Shown here in pieces: positions 10,130 through 22,288 of a DNA stretch of 64,000 nt (positions within the stretch are counted from its first letter, which is position 1; every line of letters begins with the position of its first letter). The DNA comes from Collybia mongolica. Its lineage: Eukaryota > Basidiomycota > Agaricomycetes > Agaricales > Clitocybaceae. Both the position numbers and the translations under genes were made by a program. The stretch lies in NCBI GenBank assembly GCA_013420905.1, contig JAAXNY010000006.1, positions 248,001-312,000 of the forward strand. Reading direction: 5' to 3'. A model generated the notes under the pieces. It did not search any database and was not told the DNA's origin. It saw only the letters and a list, made by a program, of their open reading frames with translations.

Positions 10130-10240
10130 ATGTGAGAAGTTGTGGATGAAACACCATAAAAGTTTATAAAGCTGAGGAATTCCTAGGTGGCCAGATGTGC
10201 TTAACTTCAAAGCTCCAAAGGTAAGAGCCAATGAGTATTA
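10130..10240 (-). mobile_element. Ty3/gypsy pol relic, part 3 (RT segment)
   Basis: Minus-strand reading gives HIWPPRNSSAL-stop-TLWCFIHNFSH, matching the gypsy RT stretch before RNase H. It joins the segment left of the Tc1 element in frame. Similarity is lost beyond about 10240. Confidence 0.7.
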
Positions 10241-11085
10241 TGGTCATCCACAGTTGGTCAAACATTGGCTGGCCAAGTCAATGTAATCTGGATTATTGGC
10301 CAATTGATCCAACTGCACAATGTTCAACATTGGGTGACTTCCCATAAGGATCTATGGAAATCTACAGGCCATAAATTCCATCAGCTGGAGCTTAAAACTT
10401 TCTGAAATTGTACAACATAGATTTCTGTAGACTGTAAGTCTTGTTACTGTAAATTTGTGCATAATAATCCCACAGGATTGCCAAGCCACAGCCAAAAAAA
10501 ATGATTCTAAGTGAATTAATTAATGTCATTGATAATGCTATCTGCTGGTCCCCATGGTGTGAAGGTGGTGATGATGATGAACTCTTTCTAAAAATGAAGA
10601 TAGAGGAGGGAGACACAACGGGAAATGTACTTGATGTTATAACTGGCTTGGCATTTCGGCGTGTTCTCCGAGTTAGGATGTGCCGAGCACTGGACTACTT
10701 GATTTGGCCATGACGATCAGGCTTAGCGGTGTGTTTGCAGCCTGGCGCACACTACCGAGGGGGGGGGGGGGCTCTGCAGACGACTCGTTTCACCTTGACA
10801 ATAACGAAATCTGAAGAGTTTCGTTTCCACCAACAGCAATCAAATTCGTCCTAATTTGGACGCGGCATCTCGGCGGATGGAAATTTAGAAATCTACGGCG
10901 CCGTAGATTGTCCGTCGACCTTACGGGAAGTCACCCATTGATGTTGTTCGTTTGCAGTGGCGCTGGTTAGTGGCGGTGATTACCATGGAGTTGACGATGG
11001 GCGCCATCGTGGTGTCACAATATTTCTGTTCGTCAACACCGCGACCATTTCTAAACTCCCCCCCCCACATTCACACATTACTGTC
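10241..11085. other. Intergenic, no gene recognised
   Basis: There are short unconvincing frames only. It contains a G-run at about 10758-10770 and a C-run at 11058-11066. The 3' part holds the 5' flank of the gene starting at 11086. Confidence 0.5.
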
Positions 11086-12987
11086 ATGATTTTCCTGCCT
11101 GGTGCGGTAATATTCGCAATCAACTTTGAATGGGCTCTTCAAAAAGTGTATGCGGGCAACACGGTTTGCACTAGTAACCACACAGATTGGTACACGTCTG
11201 TCATTGGAGAAACGCCCTGTATGTGGTGCGCAGTCCTCTGTGGTGTTGAAAGGTAATCTTGTGTTCTAGGTACAACGTATGAACGCCTTCGTCAGATATG
11301 CAACATCGATTGTATGTTGCACCTTCCCTTTCGTGGACCTTTCTGGCTAATCATTGGCCTGTTAGATCAAGTTGGAACACTAACACGGAATGCACCTCCA
11401 GATCACTGCGACGATCAAGTCCGTGGGTACACAAACACTTCTACAATATGAAAGGACATGACAATCCAAGCAGGGGACTGTTGTTGATATTCAATCTCGT
11501 TTGCTCTGAGCATGCTCTGCCTAGCGTACGTCCTCGTTTCGTAAAATACTCCTCGCGTGCCTTACCGATGTTCTGCGAATTCTACAGATGTCAAGATAAC
11601 ACAGCTAATGGTTTTGATGCTAGTTCGTGCTTGAAGCCTCCGGCCGCCTAGGTTATTTATTCCAATTTCAAGGTGTGGGTGCATATCAACAGTACCTGTT
11701 GACAGACGGGAATACTTGTGATCCACGAAAAGACAGGAAGTGAGTGCCCAGGCTTGGATAAATTACATTCGCATATCTGATAGTATACTCAGTTTTACCA
11801 CCACAGTACAAAATGCTGTCTGCAATAGCGGCCTGAAAATCGAAGATCAGCTATATGACATCTTTTGGAATGATGGCGCATGGTGAGTTTTCCTGTTTTT
11901 ATTCTAGTCTTCTGCTGACTCGTTCTGTACAGGTTTTAGTACGTGCGTTTCTCTTGAAATGGACAATCCAGCGTTTTAACGGATATGTGCACATACAGTA
12001 TTTTTACCAGGAATTCTATCACCCGCGACCATGCCGCGTTCAACAACAAAACTCAGACAAGATGTTTGACCACCACTTCTTCTTCTGCACTTCCATCAAG
12101 CACGTCTAAATCATCAATTACTACGAGTTCAGCCCTGGCAACCGCAACTTCAAGCGGCCCTAAATCGGGGAGTAGGAATGACAATGACTCCCAGCTCGGG
12201 CCCGGTCCCATTGCGGGCATCGTCGTTGGTGTGGTAGTAATAGTTGTCTTTCTCATCGTCATTTTGTTCTTTGCATTACGCCGTCGCCGCGTAGATGTTG
12301 CAGGTATTCGACAGGAAGTCGACCCCCACACCGTCAACAGCCCAGGAACCGTGAGTTCAGGATACAATCCGTCCGGGGCAACCTCCACGGGATACCCATC
12401 GGATGGCGATGGTGTGTTCATACCCTTGACCGTCTTTCCAAACCCTCGGTCACTGATATTTTTATTTGTTTCAAGCAAGCACAACCGCCTCAGCTTTCTT
12501 GGCTGCGCCTGCGCAGAAATCCGGTCGCCAGCGCCGGCGTCAACGAAACTCACATCCATCTATTTCTGATACAAACACTTCCGCTTCTGGCTCCAGGTCC
12601 GGCCATACACTACAAGGCTCGTCCATAGCTGTAGGGCCCGACCACTCAGCATCCGGCCACGCGGGACCCACAGAGCGCCACATGGACGCCGGCCCTGTCC
12701 CGGGGGCGAACTTGAGCCGCTCGGACTCGGGACGACTCCCTCCGGCATATGGAGAGCAGCTGAGTCTCGTGGAACCTGCGAATCGGGTTGCCGAGGCCGG
12801 ACCACAAGTCCATATGTCATACACACGCCCGGAGGAAAGATACGCCCAGTTCGAGTCCGATTACGCACACCTACCCTCTTCGGAGTTGAGGGTGCAGAAT
12901 GAAGCGGAAGGGACATCGATGGGAGAAGTTGGGCATAATCCGCAGCCTAACGTGAATTCGTTGATGCCATTTCGGCGTAAAGAGTAA
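11086..12987 (+). CDS. Cys-rich single-pass membrane protein (T family), one in-frame TGA
   Basis: Ten exons give a continuous 469-codon frame: 11086-11218, 11270-11311, 11366-11422, 11471-11525, 11588-11622, 11673-11739, 11793-11882, 11933-11938 (6 nt), 11999-12411 and 12476-12987. The ectodomain has the pattern of a basidiomycete family: DWYTSVIGETPC, TYERLRQICN, APPDHCDDQ, SMLCLACQ, GVGAYQQYL-like, DIFWNDGAWFYIFTR. A Ser/Thr-rich stalk follows, then one TM helix (about residues 231-256, GIVVGVVVIVVFLIVILFFA), a basic stop-transfer RRRR and a cytoplasmic tail rich in Ser and Pro. The start chosen gives a hydrophobic N-terminus. Codon 83 (11485-11487) is TGA where a third Cys of a CCC motif is expected, so this allele may be a recent pseudogene. 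Function is unknown. Axl2/SKG6-like sensors share only the topology. Confidence 0.75.
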
Positions 12988-13573
12988 CTTTAGGTGGTTT
13001 GTTATGTGTGGACTAGATAAGATACCCGGTTCCTGTTCATCATAATTAATCTAGTTGATAGATCTTTACGAAAGCGGCGACCGATTCGCGATTCCAGAAA
13101 ACTGTGCCTCAAGTCCTCTGTTGGTCTTTTTTAATATGTCACAATTGCGATCTTGCCGACGTTATTGGGCTTTATGAAACTCATATTATAGGTGGCTTTG
13201 TCAAGAAGGCGTGGACGGAGGGTACCTTCAGATTGGCCCCCGAAAAGTTGCCCGGCAACATGATAGAAAATTTGTGGGCGACGCCCCTTTTGTTTAAACA
13301 TTTGTAATCGGGGTAAATTGACCCGGACCACGGTATGAGGTACCTCAGATCGAGCTCACTGGCCTGCAGATTTTTCGAAGCCGGGCCCTGCGAACCGTTT
13401 CATGGGACAGAAACAACTGTCTAATATTTAGTTTTGCCCGGCCACAAAGAACGACAAGCACAGTCATAAACATAACAAATTAAGGTTCTGTATTACAGAT
13501 GCAGGCCCTAGCCGAATATTACTGGTACATGTGTCGTATATTGTCCATGACCATGACTACGGCCACCAGAACG
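12988..13573. other. Convergent intergenic region
   Basis: It separates the 3' ends of two convergent genes. I see no gene, and the small frames near 13104-13331 have no support. Confidence 0.5.
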
Positions 13574-16500
13574 TTACAGGAAATACATGGTTTTGTTGGA
13601 ATTCTTGTTGGTGGGAAGCCAACCATTGACCCATCTTTCTAGATCAAAGCCTTCCGAGTCGCTTGTGGTGGTCACATTATCCGCAAAGGTCAAACTAGAG
13701 TCCGGGCCAAAATGGAAGTCTCCGCGTGAGCAGACAAGCTAATGAGCCGACAAAAATGTTAGTGGGGAGAACAAAGCGTTGGCCATGATTCTCACATCAG
13801 CATCTGTGTAAATTTTTGTTCAGGAAATGCGCTACTTTAGGAAAATAGCCAGTTCACTTACAATATACTGGGGCCGGGATAGAGACAGATCTTGTCGCCT
13901 TTGCATAAACATGACACAAAGCGAACGCCAGTTCCTGAAGCCTGGGATACGATGTCACACGTAGAAACAATGCGTGGAAACACAACTTACTTATCGAGGT
14001 TGTAGTGATAGTTTTCGTCAGCCAAAACACTATAATGGCTAGATCTAGAGGCTGAAAAATCCCATAAATATATATCCTTCCTTCCCCGACGGTGATATAG
14101 GGTACGTACTGCCTTTCACCGCAGCATGGCTTTGGAGATAGAAATCAGGAGTGACGGGATGACAGATACCCTGATCTGCAACAAAGCCCGCACGGCAGTT
14201 TCCAGTTTTATCACGCGCACTGAATCATTTTCGCATTAGCTTGGGGGAAGGCCATACATTAGGGAAAGCTACTTCGCGTCCTGAGGGAAGAAGACGACGT
14301 GATGGCTGTGGATATGGACGTAAAAATTCCAGGCCATGTGGGGGGGACGAATAACTTGCCGTTTCCCAACGACCATAAATGTGAGAGTTGGCTTAGGTTC
14401 CTTGAGACCGCGTTCAGCCCATATCTCATCAAACGCTCCTATATAACAACGGAGAATCAATTAGCAGCACGTTCCCAACTATCTCATTAGTGAGGACATG
14501 ACTTACTCTTTATGGCGCCGATCTCATCCTTAGCAATCTTTTCAAACTCTCCTTCTGACACTCCATCCCGAAAGAAGATAATGCGACGGGGAGATGCTCT
14601 ATTCTTGCTCCCGAAGGCAGCGATAGCGTCTTTCACCATATCCTTCAACGCCTCAATTACCTCAAGCCTGGGGTGCTGAAGGTTGGTGAATGCAGCGTAT
14701 TGGGTAGCGAATCGGTCATGAGACCACACAAGGCTGGTGATCGAGGGCTTCTTGTCGCCAGGTCTAGGGTGTCCGACATCCGCGCCTCCACGTGGACGAT
14801 CAGAGGCGGGCCATACTTTGTAGGATGATCATACACATACCCATAATCATGTATGGCTCCTGGCTCAATTGTTTCATCAAAGGCGTATTCGTGAGCGCGT
14901 TATATCCACCGAGTCGAGCATTAAGTCTTGACAGAGCTGTGAATGACCATCTCGAGGAGTGGGCACAAGAAACTTACTTGAGCGCGACGTTGTTCCAGTA
15001 TTGGTCACGGGCACTAGCAACTTTATCTTCCCGGAGACACTGAGTTTGAACGCCTAGAAAGCGGTGGCTCGACTCGGTTTCAGAAACGCTTTGGGAAGGG
15101 AACGGACCTTGCGAAACATCGCCCCAATGCTTCACTCGCAACCTTATCTCTGCAGCTTTAGTCGGCAGTATCACAATCAACAGAAAGCTCTGTCCGCTAA
15201 ACCTACTCCCAAGGACATCGCGGGATTTTTGAAGCACGTTGGTTAAAGCCTGTAGTTCCGTTGAGTAGTTTCCATAAGGCCTATAAAATACTAAACGCAC
15301 CCTTTCGACTGCGTGTCCAGACCCTACTTCAATTGCGCCCGGTTGGGAAGTGTCTGGGGTGGGAGGTATACTAAATTAGCGCAGGCAAAGATTAAGGAGC
15401 GTTTCAACAGACCCATCCCTGTAATACTGATCAAATTTTGATCTATTAAACATGTAGTTCTTACCTAGGACTCCACAGCACTTCATAAGAGCTTGCATCA
15501 TTTGTTGACAACGTTGAGTCGGAATTCTGTCAGGACAAAAGTTAACTACGGCCCAGCAAGTCATCGCTTTCGGAGTATGCAATTTCTGGTTGACGACATT
15601 CCAAGCCCCATCTCGAGGACGCTTCAGCATAATCAGCATAGAGCCTGATTTAAACGGTGACAATAACATACCACTTCGCCTTTCGCATATTTTAGGCTCG
15701 GGGGGTCCAAGATTCTTCCGCTCACGTTTATCGGGCTTGTGTTGATAATCATTCCCGACTCAACAATGAATTCAGAGTTTTGGTAGTCGGCGAGCTACCA
15801 TTCGCTATGAGTATCTATCAATAGCCTAGTTGCGAATGTTATACGCACAGGGGACTGGATGCCTCCACCACGTTGAATCTGCCTTAACCTGTCATCAGGC
15901 CTAATTGTGGCAAAGTCGACCATGCTTTTCGTGAGATGGTCAGGAATGACCTTTCTGAAAAGCTGTCCCGGAATAATCTCGCAGAGTTCAGCGGGGATAA
16001 TGACTGGAAACGGAGCCTTCTTTCCCGATATCTGGACGCCAAAGAGGTCGGGGTACCTCAGCGTTATCCCATACGCTTGTTTGTAATACTCCTACATAGC
16101 ATTCTTAGTGTCAGAAAACTAAGCGTAGGCATCCACTTACTTTAACTGTTGTTGTATGATCATCCTTCGGAAACTCATACCTTCCAGCGAATGGAACAAG
16201 GCCATAGATGGTTTTGGGCGTTTTCCCACCACCGATAGTTTTGACAGTAATTCGCACTCTGTCCAGGAATTTCTTTAGAGCGTGAAATTTCGGGCTTCGA
16301 TGGTCCGTCGAGGCCAGATCACGAACGTCCTTAGATCCTGCAACTTGCATGCAACTCGCGACGAAGTCATCACTTGAGTATCTATTTGAGTAGCCCGACT
16401 GAGCTTGTTGCAGACATATAAAAAAGGAGGAACTTACACGGCTGAAGTGGCCGTATCAATGTTGACCAGCATTTTATCGATAGTGGGGCGAACTGATCTG

Positions 16501-17425
16501 TCATTCCAGTTATGATAAGCCTGAGAAATTGCCTCTACCCAAGGACATACTGAAAGTAACCTCGCCACAGCTCAAGGCCATAACCTATGTTGCGCTTGCC
16601 CACAGGTGTGAAGTACGCTTTATTGTTATTGGGGTGTTGCCTTTATCAAATCACGTTAAAATTACTGAACATAGAAAGAAATTAGATGCGCACTGATTTG
16701 AGTGTTGGCGGATGAGTAGTTGAAGCAAGTTTGTAGCGATCATTGCTTGAGTACTGGCTTGCCGAGTCATGATAAGACCATTGATATCCCTGGTTAGGCC
16801 ACATAAGCCTCAGGACACCCTTTAGCCCTTTGAAAACTTACGACTCGGGTTTGATCACATCCCCAATAGTTTGGCTAATTTTGACCTGGAAAGTTCCTCG
16901 AGCACCAACGACGGGTGGCTTTGAGGTTAAACTGACAAGAAACTTCGCCAAAATTAGCGAAAACCGCCGTGAACTTGTATAAAAACAGTAACGTACAGTA
17001 CCTCCGCCACTCGAGGGGAGTTGAAGGATTCGGGGCGCATAGAGGAGTGCTTTTCCATCGTAGAGAGCCCGTGGCGAGAAGATATCGGGAGCGACAACTG
17101 TCTGTAATTTATGTATAATTTCTTGCCTTTTTCGCGGTGGGATTTTCTCGTCGGGTAAAAATACTATAAGAGAGGTTAGATGTTCTGTATCTAACAGAAG
17201 GGAAGCCCACTAACGAACTGTGAGGTAACATTGGTAGATATTTATTTAGCCGAGAAGATGCAAAAGAAGGCTTACTATCATATTGCGTGTAGTCGCGAAT
17301 GGGTAGCCTTGGGTGGAAGCCATGAATGCAAGGCTACGATGACTGGGCTGAAACACGGACCTTGTAATTTCAAACGAGTTTGTCGTGACAACGACAGGCG
17401 TTCCTCGAGAAGAGCGTTGGGACAT
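13574..17425 (-). CDS. AGO: Argonaute (PAZ-PIWI) protein, intact, 22 exons
   Basis: The small-RNA-guided silencing effector, acting in cytoplasm or nucleus. The exons, from 17425-17361 down to 13738-13574, join to exactly 863 codons. They begin MSQRSSRGTPVVVTTNSFEI and end in TMYFL. Order of domains: N and L1 (to about 205, FQSVRPTIDKMLVNIDTA), PAZ (about 225-345, KTIYGLVPFAGRYEF), L2/MID (about 400-560, DGAWNVVNQKLH; LLIVILPTKAAEIRLRVKHW) and PIWI (about 563-862). The slicer residues are visible: Asp594 (GADVGHP), Glu633 (RLEVIEAL) and Asp665 (FFRDGVSEGEF). The fourth position is Asp808 (YYADLVCSRG) rather than His, a DEDD tetrad. Exon 21 is only 8 nt (13796-13803). The intron at 14306-14359 is GC-AG. 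The gene is close to QDE-2-type Argonautes. It appears functional. Confidence 0.95.
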
Positions 17426-17485
17426 GTTTGGAGAATGGCAGTGGGGCGAAAAGCAGAAGGTTTAGAAGGCGCACCAGTTATGGTG

Positions 17486-17496
17486 CCTTTTATATA
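17486..17496 (-). promoter_or_regulatory. TATA box of the Argonaute gene
   Basis: The minus strand reads TATATAAAAGG about 60 nt upstream of the ATG at 17425, a classical position for a short-leader fungal promoter. No other start fits better. Confidence 0.6.
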
Positions 17497-17499
17497 GCA

Positions 17500-18177
17500 A
17501 CCCCTCGTGCCACTCTCAGACGGCAACTCTGATATCTCTCTTGGTATGCGCGCCATCTCAGAAAAAAATGGATCGAGAAGCCTAATGTGACAGTTTCCAG
17601 GTGTGAAGAACATCGATCGTAGATAATTCACCCAATTGTGGATAATCACCACTCAGAGAAGTCGAAAGGACGGAGATCGAATGTTCGATAAATTCCCTAT
17701 TGTTGACGTGAGGGAACAGATCGTTCTTCCATCAGCGATTCGCGATGCAAAAGGGATAGTACTACTCAAAGAACGACCCTAGAGTCACCATACCCGTAGC
17801 GACGGTACGGAACACGTTCACTCTCCATCCTGTGTACAAGCCAAAATTTGGTTTGGACATATTATCAAATCAGAAGTCCAAAAAAACAGTTCCAGCATCG
17901 AGAAATATCATTTGAGGTCCGGGATAGACATCATCTCAGTGAAGCAGTGAATCGCAGCATCTCGCCATGATACCAGGAAAAATAGAACCCAACGGAAATC
18001 AGGGTAAGTCGGCCACTTGGGAATGCAAGGACCGGTTATACGATCCGCTTGACGGTGCACAGGATAAAGAGAGGTCCAAAGACGGAGCGCCTGAAGGCGG
18101 TAGGTCTCAATGCAGCGGCTCTTAAGATGACCACCAAGACAAAAGTGAAAACGGATGTGATCCGCTACAATAGTTCC
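17500..18177. other. Intergenic, nothing recognised
   Basis: Upstream region of the Argonaute gene and 3' flank of the X1 pseudogene. There are no credible frames. Confidence 0.5.
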
Positions 18178-19130
18178 TCAGCAGTAGTCGAAACGTGAAA
18201 GAACCATGCTATGCAGTGAATTCCACCGAATAATGAATGCTCCAACGGCTACGAGAAAGAGAGCACCAGCATAAGTGCCCTCAACATGTGCGCCAGGGTG
18301 TAAAAATGCGGGGCTCATTACCCTTGGACGGTTGTTTTTATGTCGGTGCTCCCCTTGATGGACCCGAAGAACTGGCGCCTCTCCACCAACGCGGCAACGC
18401 GGTTCCTGTGTGTGTTGTGTACAGGAACCCCACGATGAGTCAGGAAGATTAGTATGAATATCCAACAGCTTATTCCACTGTAACACATAGACGACACCAT
18501 TGAGGCCTGCGAAAGCGTGCGTGGCGATCTCCAACTCTGCTACAGGAAGGCGTTGGATGGCGCACGCAATCGCCTGAAGGATGAACCCGGCTGTTTGAAG
18601 AAACCAAAATTCTTTGACGAATACGCTGGCTTTGCTTCTATTCTGTACCCCTTCTTCAGACACCCAGATCCGTCCATTGCGTAGGAAAGCGTCGATGTCG
18701 TCCGGATGAATAACATTGTCCTTGCCATCGTTCGTATGGCGTACCATGAAGCCTTATATATTGCAACGAAACCGTGGCTGGAGAATTCATCCACAATCTG
18801 CCAAATTGTATCAACTCAATTCTGGCTCAGAAAACAGATATACACACCTTTATACTCAACGGCTATCCTCCTCGCAAAAATTCATTGCTTGCATGCCAAT
18901 CCCACATCATATTCTAATGTTATTGACGCTCCAGCTTCCATGATTTTCCTTTCCCCCTATTTTCGGAACATTCGCATAAAGAACGAGCCAGGTGCATCCA
19001 AAGGTCGTAGTAAAATAGCTCCATGCGATGTTCCAGATAGTCCGACAGTGGCCGAGATCGTGGCACGGTTTGTTACTCTGGTCGATGTTCGTAATTGTGC
19101 GTCTACGCCGCACATGGGGTACTCTAGGAT
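18178..19130 (-). pseudogene. X-family polytopic membrane protein, decayed copy (X1)
   Basis: Homologous along its length to the intact gene at 29549-30719. The N-terminal part shows KPCHDLGHCRTIWNIAW and TWLVLYANVPKIGG (about 19075-18960). The middle shows IHPDDIDAFLRNGRIWVSEE and LPVAELEIATHAFAGLNGVV (about 18710-18490). The C-terminal part has one TM segment (GALFLVAVGAFII). At about 18234 one extra base shifts the frame: the conserved GGIHCIAWFF reads only in the neighbouring phase, and soon meets a stop instead of continuing for about 90 residues as in the intact copy. Further frame changes lie between 18760 and 18950. Not functional. Confidence 0.75.
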
Positions 19131-19539
19131 GGCGAATGTGGCAATCACGGGTGTGCTGTCACCGAAAGGGTACTTCGCGACTCAATAATCTACGACCCGA
19201 CTCGAGAAGTGTGTTTACAAAAGTGCATACAAGGCAGCGTTCGCCATTCGGGTGATGTATATGCGAAAACAAGATATCAAAGGTGCATGGCTTGCTCACA
19301 GCGGTCCCCACACCCAGCATGGTTCGTTTTGAATACTGTGCAACCACAGTAGAACGCGTTGTCCACGAAGGGAGTGAGCACGACAGGCAAGTAGGAGGTG
19401 CGTATAATTTGCAGTCGAGAGGAAATGACAGGAAAAACGGATTGCAGCCGCCGGAAAAGGCCGCAGACTGAATCAGATCTCGCTTCCCGACGCCGACCTA
19501 GATGTGATATACTCACAAAAGGCACGATCCGACAGAACA
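19131..19539. other. Spacer, no gene recognised
   Basis: It lies between two decayed family members. Frames present here (for example 19277-19543, -) show no similarity to the surrounding families. Confidence 0.4.
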
Positions 19540-19760
19540 TCAAAGAGCATCCCTTTCAACATATATCCAATGAGCAAGGGCCCTCTCGATAATTACGGAG
19601 TTATGACACAGGAAAGAATATCACAAAAGGGAAAGTGCTCCTGGTTTCAAAGAAAACGTCAAATCTTGTCGCACCACTATATTCACTCACGTTGTAAAAA
19701 AAAAAAAAAGGAATCGATGGGTTGGATCAACTTGGATGATAGTAGCCATTTTGGGTTTTT
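19540..19760 (-). pseudogene. DUF6534 (Y family) first-exon fragment
   Basis: Nucleotide similarity to the 5' end of the Y1 gene: CAACATATATCCAATGAG occurs both here (19558-19575) and in Y1 (25014-25031). A start like that of Y1 and Y3 reads MATIIQVDP at about 19753. An A-run (19696-19709 on +) interrupts it, and nothing of the later exons remains. Confidence 0.6.
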
Positions 19761-20078
19761 CTCGTACCCCTTCTGCAATAACCCCGTTTACTGTGAAAGT
19801 AGACGAAAGAAAATGTGATGAAGAGCTTCCCGAAGGTAGGGTGTAAGAATACAGCTCTGAAACACATTTCGACAAATCCCGAGCCACCATTGGTCGCTGG
19901 AAATACCATGTTTGTAGGAAACATAACCATCGCTACATGTGCCAAACTCTATGAGTCTTCAACCTAATCAAGCCTGAACGATTAAACATCAAAATGTATG
20001 GCATTCGTGTAGAGTGTATATCAAAGATGGCTAGCCAGGTGGTAGTAGGGATTAGGCGGTACATAGGGGAATGTTCAG
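19761..20078. other. Intergenic, nothing recognised
   Basis: The 3' flank of the N1 gene, with no supported feature. Confidence 0.4.
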
Positions 20079-22288
20079 TCAGACTATAGCTAGGAGCCAA
20101 GTAATCATTGCAACAGTCACCAAGATAAACTCTGACACCAAAGCCCTCCGAGCCGTTCCATTCGGTGACCCCTGCTGACCATCTCCAGAATCGGTGCTAC
20201 CAGTGGTTGATGGTGGTGGCAAGCTGGCGCTGACGTTGGGCGCTGGTTGTTCGACGGTCCCATCTAGGTTCCATACCATTCTGGTCTTGTTACTTGTTGT
20301 CCCAAGGAAAAGGCTCATGCCAGGAGTCCAATACTGCAGACTGAACGTGTACTCCTGGGTTTGGCCGGCGCGGATACCAGTGTCATTGCTGAAATTATCT
20401 AGTTCGTGAGAGTCTAAACACAAGGTACAAGGGAAATGTAACATACGTCGTAAAATTGAATCCCTCGTTGTCAAGTACAAACCCGCCGAAGGTCGAACCA
20501 TTAAAAACTTGAATCCTGGCTGAGTATCTGTGGAGATTTCAGTATTTGACAGGGGAAGTTTCGGTTCGCACGCACGTTCCAGGATTGAGATCACCAAAAG
20601 GGGCAGCCAGATAACCGTGCTTTCTGTTATTGTCTAATAGCCCTACCAAGTCCAGATCTACCGCTGCAAATGATAAGGGATCAGTGAAAGAAAACTTCAG
20701 TACGTTATAAAAGTCCACTTACTCTCATTCCCGGACTTCGTAACTCGTTCCCCATCTCTAACATTCAATGTCGCACTCGAACCTCTCTCTTCTAAATTCC
20801 CCTCTCTGTCTCTCATCAAGTCTTCACGTACCATACCTCTAGAGCGTGGCACCAAATCACCCAGAACCTTATCGCAGTCAATACTGATTACGAACTTATC
20901 CCCTCGCTCAAAGGATTTTCCGCCCGCGCGCAATTGAGACTGCATTCCACTGAACTTTCCACCCTGGTGGTTGTTTTCTCGTATCGGGATGCAATTGATA
21001 GCCCGTTTGTTTTCGCCTTTGAAACCACCACCTTCAAGTGAGGATGCAGGGGGGTACTGCAAGGATGAAGCATATTAAAAACCAAGACTAAAAGACGGAG
21101 ATGGAAGGTTCACTTCGTCACAAGAATTAAAACTGGGATCAACAAGACCCCTTGCGATTTGATCTGCACAATAACCATCTTTGCAGCCTGCGTCCTTCCG
21201 GGTTTGGGCTCTCTCCTTTTTGTCGCGACCACGAAACGTGAGGGTTTCAGTATTCTTGCCACGGAGACCTATCAATCAAATTAGAAATCGAGCGCATGCA
21301 GGATGCTCAATAGGACATACCATTACACATGTTCTTGAGCAGCTATTGTCATTTTTGTTAGGTGAGAGAATAAAACGATGTTTTCTTCACACACATTGCG
21401 GTTGTTGTCCATGATTTCGAAGCGAATGACTTTGTCTTTGAGTTCTATGGAAACAGCGTGTTCATCAATATTACCGATTTTATACAAGTGTGAACACACC
21501 TTCATCAATACATTCTCCGCGTTCACATATCAAACCAGGCGCGCAACCTGAATATCAGACAATACAGTGAATACGGGAAATATTGAAGAGAAGAAAAGCA
21601 CACATTTTCCGCTGCAACAAGCTGCTGAAGGACAGCATGAACTACCCTGAATGGAATAACATGAGCACAACGATAAATGTCGCGTAGGAAGATTGGCGAC
21701 ACACGCAGACAGAATTACCCGGAGAGCAGCACCTTTAATTACGACAATGTGAGTCATGTGGGCCCGAAACAAGCATGAAATATTTACTGTTTGACCCCGG
21801 TACACTGCACCGATAGGAAGGGGTTAATTTGGTTGAATCATGAATACAAATATCTTACAACGGAGCCAACTGGACAACATCCATCTGAGCACTACGACAG
21901 CAAGACAGCGATATATTTAGTGAGCATTCTGCACACTCAAGGAAGAACCACGTACACACTGATAACCTGGCGGACAGCAGTGAATTGAATCACAGATTGC
22001 TGTGAAACTTAGGGTAAGTTATCAAACGAAAAAGAACTAAATGTGAGACGCACGTCCGCCAGGGATTGCACATCGTTTGATTTGCCGCCCCTCTAACATT
22101 TCAAATGCATCTCTTGCCAAAGCAGAAACATCCAGGCTGCGTGAAGATATTGATGCGAAGCTGAATGGTGTTACAGAAAAAGATGCATTGGCGTATGTAA
22201 GTTCCGCGCCATGTATATAAGGCAAGAGTGAGAGTAGTAGGAGAGCGAATTTCAGTGGCAATGCTAGGAACAAGCCTGAGTGGCTCAT
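20079..22288 (-). CDS. Secreted, probably GPI-anchored NucA/NucB-like domain protein (N1)
   Basis: Starts at 22288 with a signal peptide (LKFALLLLSLLPYIHGAE). Small Cys-rich exons follow (SCCPSAACCSGKC; ICERGECIDEG). The core is DGYCADQIARG, then CDEYPPASSLEGG (exon junction near 21062/21120) and CIPIRENNHQGGKF, the DEYP..A..EGG and EN..QGG signatures of the NucA/NucB deoxyribonuclease domain. RGDKFVISIDCDKVLG and a beta-rich C-terminal domain (STFGGFVLDNEG, YTFSLQYWTPGM) come next. The end is a Ser/Thr-rich stalk and a hydrophobic tail after small residues (residues SEFILVTVAMITWLLAIV), typical of GPI attachment. The last exons are supported by the parallel structure of N2. Splicing in the Cys-rich part is unresolved and a stop near 21488 raises the chance of damage. 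The nuclease role is inferred from motifs. Confidence 0.65.

Noticed and set aside
15285..15304. 20-nt intron in the Argonaute gene (GTGCGT...TATAG)
   Set aside because: Too short to splice, and the frame continues through it with sensible residues (RVRLVFYRP).
21530..21805. Chitin-binding or hevein domain from the CCPxxxxCC strings in N1 and N2
   Set aside because: Cysteine spacing is only partly similar and the aromatic binding residues are not evident.
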